Below, one piece after another: positions 1 to 4,806 of a DNA stretch of 5,536 bases. Position 1 is the stretch's first letter. Each line of letters opens with the position of its first letter. The stretch comes from Verrucomicrobiales bacterium (GTDB lineage: Bacteria; Verrucomicrobiota; Verrucomicrobiia; Verrucomicrobiales; DEV007): the NCBI GenBank assembly GCA_023253615.1, contig JALRFZ010000706.1, positions 1 to 5,536 on the forward strand, given 5' to 3'. The notes beneath the pieces were generated by a model. That model saw only the letters and a list, made by a program, of their open reading frames with translations. It was not told the origin of the DNA and made no database searches. The position numbers and the translations under genes are program-made.

Positions 1-1209
1 GCCGCCGTCGACGATCACGAGATCGGGCAAACGCACGAAAGGACTCCGCGCTTTCCCCTCCCCTGCTGCGGCCTCGGCCGACTTCGCCTCCTCCTCGGCC
101 TCGATCCGTCGCATCGCCTCGAGCGGATCCTCCTGGCTCGCATCGGCCTCCTCCGCCCCCACCCGCTCGCGTGCCTCCAGCAGGATGCGCGAATAACGTC
201 GGCGGATCACTTCCGCCATGCTCGCGAAATCATCCTGTCCCTGCACCGTCTTGATGCGGTAACGACGGTAGTTCGCATTGTCCGGCAGTCCGTTCCGGAA
301 CCGCACCATGGAAGCGACGATGTGGTTCGACGAGATGTTGGAGATATCGAAACATTCCATCACCGTCGGCGCCCCGCCGAGGCCGAGGATCTCGCCGAGT
401 TCCTCCAGATCCGCCGTGGTGTTGATCGCCTGTCCCGGCACCCCGCGTCGGCGGAACTGCCGTGTCGGGCGCAAGGTCTGCTGCAGATTCGCGATCATGT
501 CGCGCAGCTCCGCGGCCCGCTCGAAATCGAGCGAGGCCGCCGCCTCCCGCATTTCCTCCTCGATCGAGGTGACGAGGTCGCGCGAATGTCCCTGTAGGAA
601 ATCACAAGCCTGCTCCACTTTGGCGAGATACTCCTCGCGGGAAATCCGCCCGATGCAGGGCGCCGTGCAGTTCTTGATGATGTCGTTGTGGCAATGGCGG
701 TAATCGTTCTCGCCGGGATTCAAAGGCCGGCAGCCGCGCAGGCCGAATTCGCGGTTCATCCACGAGATCGTGCTCCGCAACGCCCCCGAGTGCGCGAAGG
801 GACCGAAGTAGCGCGCCCCGTCCTCCTTCCGCATCCGGGTCAGTTGGAATCGCGGCCACGGCTCCGAAAGATGCACCTTCACGAGGAGGAAACGTTTGTC
901 GTCACGGAAGGCGATGTTGTATTTCGGGCGGTATTCCTTGATCAGCTTGCCTTCGAGCAGCAGGGCCTCGGTCTCGTTGCGCACCTCGTGGAAGTCGAAG
1001 TCCCAGATGCTCTCGATCAGCGCCCGCGTCTTGTGCTCCGCCATGCGCTGCCGGGAAGGCGTGAAATAATTCGCAAGCCGCTTGCGCAGGTCGCGCGCCT
1101 TTCCGACATAGATGATCGAGCCAAGGCGATCCTTGTGCAGGTAGACCCCCGGCTTGTGGGGGACTTCCCGCAGCTTCTTCTGCAAATCCGGTTTGGCGTC
1201 ACTGGGCAC
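1..1209 (-). CDS. uvrC: UvrABC system protein C, excinuclease subunit (C-terminus beyond window)
   Basis: UvrC makes both incisions around a DNA lesion bound by UvrB in nucleotide excision repair. 403 codons are visible. The GIY-YIG nuclease domain comes first, with GVY at residues 21-23, YVG at 34-36, R39, the ALLLE segment (E86) and N98. Cysteines 160, 173, 181 and 185 match the four-cysteine pattern reported to bind a [4Fe-4S] cluster in UvrC. A UVR (UvrB-binding) motif lies at about 212-246, with the core LDFERAAELRD. The conserved ECFDISNIS block is at 285-293. The last visible residues, VIVDGG, hold D401, expected to be the first catalytic Asp of the RNase H-like 5' nuclease. The rest of that domain and the helix-hairpin-helix region lie outside the window. 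The start is GTG at 1209, because an in-frame TAG stands three codons upstream (1216-1218). No clear Shine-Dalgarno is present. Residues 345-393 form an acidic insert (see findings). Identity is secure. Confidence 0.97.
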   Translation of the reverse strand, partial: MPSDAKPDLQKKLREVPHKPGVYLHKDRLGSIIYVGKARDLRKRLANYFTPSRQRMAEHKTRALIESIWDFDFHEVRNETEALLLEGKLIKEYRPKYNIAFRDDKRFLLVKVHLSEPWPRFQLTRMRKEDGARYFGPFAHSGALRSTISWMNREFGLRGCRPLNPGENDYRHCHNDIIKNCTAPCIGRISREEYLAKVEQACDFLQGHSRDLVTSIEEEMREAAASLDFERAAELRDMIANLQQTLRPTRQFRRRGVPGQAINTTADLEELGEILGLGGAPTVMECFDISNISSNHIVASMVRFRNGLPDNANYRRYRIKTVQGQDDFASMAEVIRRRYSRILLEARERVGAEEADASQEDPLEAMRRIEAEEEAKSAEAAAGEGKARSPFVRLPDLVIVDGG

Positions 1210-1472
1210 GAAGGACTATACGCGCCGGGGCGGCGGACTCATCCGATTTCGTTGGGGCCCTTCCCGAAGCCCGGGCCTCCTGCGCCTGACCAAGGAAGCG
1301 GGATGCCGAAGCCTCGATCCAACTGCGATAAGGGCCGGGCGCCTCGCTACAAGGATCGCAGTCTTCACCAGACCGAATCTTGGGGACCTTCTACCCTCTG
1401 CGATTGGACGTCGTACCCTGTTGGGTTAAGTGATCCGGCGCCATTCGCGGCGCCAAGGCAGAATCTTGGCTT
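1210..1472. other. Intergenic region between cax and uvrC
   Basis: This 263-base gap separates the cax stop from the uvrC start, with both genes on the minus strand. It should hold the cax 3' end signals and the uvrC promoter. I found overlapping hairpins next to the cax stop but no convincing -35/-10 pair for uvrC. No tRNA, small RNA or credible small gene was recognised. The short plus-strand frames crossing it run antisense into uvrC and look like composition artefacts. Confidence 0.6.
1437..1470 (-). terminator. Overlapping hairpins downstream of cax (possible terminator)
   Basis: Two inverted repeats begin three bases after the cax stop. The first pairs 1452-1457 (gccaag) with 1465-1470 (cttggc), a 6-bp stem with a 7-base loop. 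The second pairs 1437-1442 (ggcgcc) with 1449-1454 (ggcgcc), a 6-bp GC-only stem with a 6-base loop. They share 1452-1454, so they cannot form fully together. No U-tract follows, so this is not a classical intrinsic terminator. It could instead end transcription with Rho or protect the mRNA 3' end. Confidence 0.3.
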
Positions 1473-2573
1473 TCATGAAGTGGCGGCGGGAAGCAGGTAA
1501 AGGGACATGGCGAAAATGAGGTAGACCATGAGGACGAGGACGCCGAGGAACCAGGCGGACCGGCCGCCGACGGTGAGGGTTGTGGTGGTGAGCGTGGCGA
1601 TGAGCATCATGACGGCGGCACCGGGCCAGAAGCGCAGGTCCATGGGCTGGGGACCGACGACGTAGCTGAGGAGGACGAGGACGGGAGCGACGAAGAGGGC
1701 GATCTGCGAGGCGCTGCCGAGGGCGATGCCGATGCTGAGGTCGAGGTGGTTTTTCCGCGCGCCGGAAAAGGCCGAGGCCATCTCGGCGGCTCCCCCGACG
1801 AGCCCGACGATGATGAAGCCGACGAAGGCGGGGCTCATGCCGAAGGTCTTCGCGGCTTCCTGGACGGACTCGACGAAGATCTCGCTGACGAGGGCGACGA
1901 GCACGGTGACGCCGGCGAGGGTGCCGAGGGCGAGGCCGGTCGGCCAGACACTTTCGTGTCCGCCCTCGTCTCCGTGGGAGGCGCTGGCGAAAAATTCCTT
2001 GTGCGTTTTCAAGGAAAAGAACATGCCGAGGCCGTAGGCGAGGATGAGGAGGACGGCGAGGCCGAGGCTGAGCGATTGGGTGAAGGCCGCGGCGTCGGTG
2101 GCATCGGCGAGGGAGACGGCCGAGGGAACGAGCAGGGCGACGGTGGCGAGGAAGAGAAGGGCGGCCTGGAATCGCGCGCTGATGCGGTTGAACTCCTGGG
2201 TATGGTGTTTCAATCCCCCGAGGAGGAAGGATCCGCCGAGCATGAAGAGCGAATTCGTGACGATGGCTCCGGCGATGGAGGCTTTCACGAGCAGGTATTC
2301 TCCGGCGCGCAGGGCCGAGAAAGCGATGATGAGTTCGGTCAGATTCCCGAGGGTGGCATTGAGGAGGCCGCCCACGGCATCGCCGGTCTTCGCGGCGACG
2401 GACTCGGTGGCATGGCTGAGGAGGGCGGCGAGCGGGACGATGGCGAGGACGGAGAAGACGAACGGCAGGGTGTGGAACCCGGGCCGGGTCGCGGCCAGCA
2501 CGAGGACGATGGGGACGAAGACGAGGAGCCAGAGCAGGCGCGTCGTGCGGATGTGGTGGAGGAGCGGTTTCAT
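1473..2573 (-). CDS. cax: Calcium/proton exchanger (CaCA superfamily, CAX type)
   Basis: The 366-residue integral membrane protein is of normal length for bacterial CAX antiporters, which export Ca2+ (sometimes other divalent cations) against an H+ gradient. The family shows in the two inverted alpha-repeats. The c-1 repeat has LLNATLGNLTELIIAFSAL at 70-88 (E80 in GNLTE). The c-2 repeat has GGAAEMASAFSGARKN at 260-275 (E264), followed by DLSIGIALGSASQIALFVAP. About eleven hydrophobic segments span the protein. A charged, His-containing loop at about 189-209 separates the two halves, in place of the acidic loop common in the family. The start is ATG at 2573, 12 bases after the stop of the upstream membrane protein gene, without a clear Shine-Dalgarno. 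This argues for coupled expression. In c-2 the usual GNAAEH reads GGAAEM, an oddity at the ion site. The family call is firm; the cation is inferred. Confidence 0.95.
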   Translation of the reverse strand: MKPLLHHIRTTRLLWLLVFVPIVLVLAATRPGFHTLPFVFSVLAIVPLAALLSHATESVAAKTGDAVGGLLNATLGNLTELIIAFSALRAGEYLLVKASIAGAIVTNSLFMLGGSFLLGGLKHHTQEFNRISARFQAALLFLATVALLVPSAVSLADATDAAAFTQSLSLGLAVLLILAYGLGMFFSLKTHKEFFASASHGDEGGHESVWPTGLALGTLAGVTVLVALVSEIFVESVQEAAKTFGMSPAFVGFIIVGLVGGAAEMASAFSGARKNHLDLSIGIALGSASQIALFVAPVLVLLSYVVGPQPMDLRFWPGAAVMMLIATLTTTTLTVGGRSAWFLGVLVLMVYLIFAMSLYLLPAATS

Positions 2574-2585
2574 GAGCGATCGATT

Positions 2586-3251
2586 TCAACCACCCAACGC
2601 GATCGTGATCGCCACGAGCACCACTCCGATGCCGGTCATGGCCAGACCGGTGCGGATGGGCCGCGATCTCGCGACCCGGCCGAGGGAATACCCGGCGCAG
2701 AAGAGCATGACAAGGGCGATCCCGTTCGAGACCCGCAGGGCGGTGACGGCGTCGTCGAAGAAGAGGAAGGGAATGACGACGGGAAAGGTGGCGAGCACGA
2801 CGAGGAGGAAGACGCCGAGGGCGGCGAGGAGATCGTCCTTGCGGAGACGTGGCGTGGGCGGCAGTTCGCCAAGAGCGAGAAGGGAACCCTGGAGACGGCT
2901 GTAGGCGGCATCATCGAGCGACGTGGCGACCAGGGGCGGCAGGGAATCGGCGAGGACGCGTTTCGCCGCTTCCGGAGAGGCGGCCTTTCGCAGGTCCCTC
3001 ACCGTGGCGAGTCCGCGGGCGCGCTCGGTGAGGCTCGTCATCACGAAGATGACGCCATCGATGAGTCCCCAGGCGAGATTGCACCCGATCGCCCCGACCA
3101 ACATCACCCGCACATCCTCCCGGCCCGCCTCGGCGGCGCCGAGGGAGCAGGTGAAGGAAAGCGCCATGATCAGACCGAAGAGCACCTCGGAGGTGCGATC
3201 GATCGGGTCGAGGAGACGTTTCCTCGGCGTGGCCTGGGGGCTCGCGGACAT
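2586..3251 (-). CDS. Five-helix membrane protein resembling the VIT/CCC1 transporter family
   Basis: The 221-residue protein has hydrophobic segments at about 23-40, 48-71, 141-165, 171-191 and 200-219. Two helices, a soluble stretch of about 70 residues, then three helices is the layout of VIT1/CCC1 iron and manganese transporters. The first helix follows a conserved-looking LDPIDRTSEVLFGLIMAL segment. The second helix carries NLAWGLIDGVIF (58-69), with D65 a possible membrane ion residue. The soluble stretch (72-140) lacks the clustered glutamates that bind metal in VIT1, so iron transport should not be assumed. ATG at 3251 lies 10 bases after the HlyD remnant's stop, and its own stop is 12 bases before cax, so the three read as one operon. 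No Shine-Dalgarno is evident. The gene is secure; the family assignment is moderate and rests on topology plus recalled resemblance. Confidence 0.82.
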   Translation of the reverse strand: MSASPQATPRKRLLDPIDRTSEVLFGLIMALSFTCSLGAAEAGREDVRVMLVGAIGCNLAWGLIDGVIFVMTSLTERARGLATVRDLRKAASPEAAKRVLADSLPPLVATSLDDAAYSRLQGSLLALGELPPTPRLRKDDLLAALGVFLLVVLATFPVVIPFLFFDDAVTALRVSNGIALVMLFCAGYSLGRVARSRPIRTGLAMTGIGVVLVAITIALGG

Positions 3252-3261
3252 GGGGCGGATT

Positions 3262-3672
3262 TCAATGCCCGTCGCTGAAGAGGTAATTCGTCCACGAATT
3301 CATCCGGAGGAGGTCTTTCCGGATCACATCGAGGTGATGCATGTGATGAGTGTAGACGGCGACCACCCCCGAAGTGCCCGGGACGATCTGGTAGTCGGCG
3401 AGACTTTCATCCTCGAACTTGAGGGAGACGAGAACGCGGCCCGGATCTTTGATGGAATCCGGATCGAGCAGCGCCCCGGTGGCCTGGACCTGTCCCTGGG
3501 CGATCGCCTCCTGAACCCGGACGACTTTGGCCTTGAAGATGCGCCCCGGTACCGCCGGGAAGGCAATCTCGGCCTCGGAGTCGGGGATGAGGCGCTGGGC
3601 GCTGTTCTGAAGAAAGGCGGCGGTGAAGGTGGCGCTTTCGGGAATTGGTCGGCGGTTGCCATTATCGGGTTT
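3262..3672 (-). pseudogene. HlyD-family membrane fusion protein, C-terminal remnant lacking its 5' end
   Basis: The frame from 3672 to the TGA at 3262-3264 encodes 136 residues that match the C-terminal beta-barrel and tail of YibH/EmrA-type HlyD adaptors. These proteins link inner-membrane exporters to the periplasm. Diagnostic stretches are AEIAFPAVPGRIFKAKVVRV, then AIAQGQVQATGALLDP, SGVVAVYTHHMHHLDVIRKD and the ending LLRMNSWTNYLF. Full-length relatives are roughly 300-400 residues, with an N-terminal membrane helix, biotinyl-lipoyl halves and a coiled coil. None of these is present. An in-frame TGA at 3673-3675 closes the frame. No ATG, GTG or TTG exists in frame before the homologous part, and the sequence beyond shows no HlyD match in any minus-strand frame I read. 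The loss coincides with a fall in GC. It lies 10 bases upstream of the VIT-like gene, so it was probably the first gene of that operon. Homology is firm; non-functionality is inferred. Confidence 0.8.
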
Positions 3673-3898
3673 TCACCTTCACTAAAAAAGTCGGTTTCCC
3701 GCCCTTCCCCGTTGTCGCCTTCTCGATTTTTTCAAAGAGTCGCGGATACGTTGCGCAAAGGATCTCCAGTTCTTCGCGGGAGAACCCATGACGATCGGTT
3801 CCGGTTTGAATTGACCGGGGAGAAAGTCGCCGACCTCGAAAGGGCGAGACCTCCCGGAGCCGTGGCGCTTGTCGTTGGATACGCGCAACGCCACCCAT
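3662..3898 (-). CDS. Doubtful small hypothetical protein (possible remnant)
   Basis: This is an ATG-to-TAA frame of 78 codons. The last 40 residues look protein-like: an acidic-hydrophobic helix (FSREELEILCATYPRLFEKI) followed by a Lys/Gly-rich tail ending VKVKTR. The first 38 residues are Arg-rich and read like out-of-frame sequence. A neighbouring minus-strand frame (3682-3894) also gives a sensible segment (VGDFLPGQFKPEPIVMG) just upstream, so a frameshifted older gene is possible. No Shine-Dalgarno, no recognised family and no cysteine, signal or membrane motif is seen. The stop overlaps the broken edge of the HlyD frame. This could be a real small gene, a decayed one or chance. Confidence 0.22.
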   Translation of the reverse strand: MGGVARIQRQAPRLREVSPFRGRRLSPRSIQTGTDRHGFSREELEILCATYPRLFEKIEKATTGKGGKPTFLVKVKTR

Positions 3899-4047
3899 GG
3901 CCGGAGCCGGAGCGGTTCACCCTTTGCGCGTGGTTCGTGGAGATGCCGGGAGCCGAGGCCGCATTGATGGCGGGCGGGATTATGGCAAAAGGGTGTCGGA
4001 AAAAGCGACTCCCTCGAAAGGGGAAAATCCCCCGGAGCAAGGGCGCA
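3673..4047. other. Junction region with no confident gene
   Basis: These 375 bases lie between the truncated HlyD frame and the stop of the zinc-knuckle/KOW gene. GC drops here (50% in 3661-3720, against 60% in 3361-3420). The stretch holds a possible terminator (4000-4033) and a doubtful 78-codon frame (3662-3898). No terminal inverted repeats, transposase, attachment site or RNA gene were recognised. Several overlapping frames are open on both strands, and none shows a family I know. Confidence 0.55.
4000..4033 (-). terminator. Possible intrinsic terminator after the zinc-knuckle/KOW gene
   Basis: Reading on the minus strand, 15 bases after the stop at 4048, a 5-bp hairpin (4028-4032 with 4020-4024, 3-base loop) is followed by a 4-bp hairpin with a TTCG loop (4019-4022 with 4011-4014). 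A run of five T lies at 4004-4000. The two hairpins overlap at 4020-4022 and would compete. Stem length is modest and six bases separate the second stem from the T-run, so confidence is limited. Confidence 0.35.
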
Positions 4048-4527
4048 TCAGATATGAAACGCTGAAATCGGAAACGTCATCGTTCGCCCCGCCTTGTCGG
4101 CGATCGTGATTTGAAAGCCGTCATTCGAAACAACGGTTCCGAACTTCCCCATGTGGGGGCCGGACGTGATTTTTGCGCGAGATCCGACCTCAGGCCCATT
4201 CTCGTTAAAGTAGCTCCGCGCCTCTTCCCGCTCTGCGTTGCGTTCCTCGAAGAGTTCCTGTCTATATTCACGCTTTGCTTTCCGATACGCCGCCCTCGCG
4301 GACAGTCCGCAACTTGCGCATTTTGCGTTCCCGCGAAGGAACTCCAAAGTGATCCAAAGCACGACCCAACCGGCAGCAATCGGCCAAAGGATGCAAGCGA
4401 GTCCAAAGAAGCCAAAAAAGACAAGGATCGCAGTTACCAGAAGATGCAGAACGTGATTCACGCGCGGCACGTTGAAGGGTTGAACCCCGCAAAGGGAACA
4501 TTCCCGATATTCGACATGGTTCGCCAT
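4048..4527 (-). CDS. Membrane protein with split zinc knuckles (LITAF-like layout) and C-terminal KOW-like domain
   Basis: I do not recognise a named family for this 159-residue protein. A CxxC at residues 10-13 (CSLC) and another at 70-73 (CASC) bracket a hydrophobic stretch at about 25-64. Breaks near 46-52 allow two membrane passes or a re-entrant hairpin. Two CxxC knuckles around a membrane-inserted hydrophobic segment is the LITAF-like plan, in which all four cysteines bind one zinc on the cytoplasmic side. A charged Arg/Glu helix follows (about 78-105). The C-terminus (115-159) starts GSRAKITSGPHMGKFGTVV, a KOW-like pattern as in NusG and ribosomal protein L24, ending in a small beta domain. 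ATG at 4527 is chosen because the CxxC follows within ten residues; only a weak GGG precedes it. GC is lower than in the cax operon. It lies 279 bases downstream of the BRCT gene on the same strand. Function unknown; the domain reading is inferred from motifs. Confidence 0.8.
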   Translation of the reverse strand: MANHVEYRECSLCGVQPFNVPRVNHVLHLLVTAILVFFGFFGLACILWPIAAGWVVLWITLEFLRGNAKCASCGLSARAAYRKAKREYRQELFEERNAEREEARSYFNENGPEVGSRAKITSGPHMGKFGTVVSNDGFQITIADKAGRTMTFPISAFHI

Positions 4528-4609
4528 CCCGGACGGTTACCGCTGAGCCACAAGAGGCAATGAAAACTTTTCGGGTTTCCTCACGCTTGCGCACATGCTG
4601 GTGTCCGTA

Positions 4610-4626
4610 TTGCAATAAACTTGCAA
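4610..4626. promoter_or_regulatory. Paired TTGCAA sites (possible operator)
   Basis: Two copies of the self-complementary hexamer TTGCAA (4610-4615 and 4621-4626) are separated by five bases, giving centres 11 bases apart, one helical turn. They sit 83 bases upstream of the ATG at 4527. Such symmetry fits a dimeric regulator site but could also form a weak hairpin or arise by chance. Confidence 0.2.
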
Positions 4627-4765
4627 CTATCAATCCCGCAAGGTGCGCCCCAGATCGGAAGCATCTAGGGCAAGGACCCGTGAACCGTCTGAACAAGGAC
4701 TAAGGCCACCATTTCACGCCTGGGCGCCGATCACCGCCCCGGCAATAGGTTTACAGCCCGAAAGC

Positions 4766-4797
4766 AGGCGACGCGCCTCGAACGAAGCCACAGCTTC
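4766..4797 (-). terminator. Tandem short hairpins downstream of the BRCT gene
   Basis: Ten bases past the BRCT stop on the minus strand is a 5-bp hairpin with a 4-base loop (4793-4797 with 4784-4788). A second 5-bp hairpin with a 3-base loop follows (4774-4778 with 4766-4770). No T-run follows, so an intrinsic terminator is not demonstrated. The position right after a stop codon is the main support. Confidence 0.22.
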
Positions 4798-4806
4798 CCT
4801 CCTCGA

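Larger units (their letters stand above)
4528..4806. other. Intergenic region between the BRCT gene and the zinc-knuckle/KOW gene
   Basis: This 279-base gap between same-strand genes is long enough for an independent promoter. It contains a tandem hairpin pair next to the BRCT stop and a paired TTGCAA motif nearer the downstream gene. A TTGATA at about 4627-4632 on the minus strand resembles a -35 box, but I could not find a good -10 at the right distance. A minus-strand frame crosses the region (4268-4696) but continues out of frame through the downstream gene, so it is not called. Confidence 0.5.

Noticed and set aside
278..1500. Plus-strand open frames across uvrC
   Set aside because: They are antisense to a fully convincing UvrC reading frame and show no family features.
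1426..2589. A 387-codon minus-strand frame overlapping cax
   Set aside because: It is an Arg/Pro/His-rich shifted reading of the cax gene; the adjacent frame carries the CAX motifs.
1746..3278. A 510-codon open frame on the plus strand
   Set aside because: It lies antisense to cax and the VIT-like gene, both of which have clear protein signatures. Its product is a low-complexity Glu/Gly/Asp/Arg string typical of the reverse of GC-rich membrane protein genes.
3324..3662. A minus-strand frame starting MATADQ
   Set aside because: It is a Ser/Pro/Arg-rich shifted reading of the HlyD remnant.
2923..4065. A 380-codon plus-strand frame
   Set aside because: It runs antisense through the VIT-like gene, the HlyD remnant and the junction. 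Its last part looks mildly protein-like, but no motif supports it and HlyD homology on the other strand is clear.
4470..4560. tRNA-like pieces on the minus strand (GGCTCAGCGGTAACC and GGGTTCAACCC)
   Set aside because: The D-arm and T-arm look-alikes do not come with a pairing acceptor stem, D-stem or anticodon arm at the right distances, and they lie over the start of a coding gene.
4600..4635. A sigma70-type promoter around TTGATA on the minus strand
   Set aside because: No TATAAT-like -10 is present at 16-18 bases; the best hexamers match poorly.
4268..4696. A minus-strand frame with CPRC near its start and CRISG later
   Set aside because: The cysteines look zinc-like, but most of the frame is an out-of-frame reading of the zinc-knuckle/KOW gene, whose own frame has coherent motifs.
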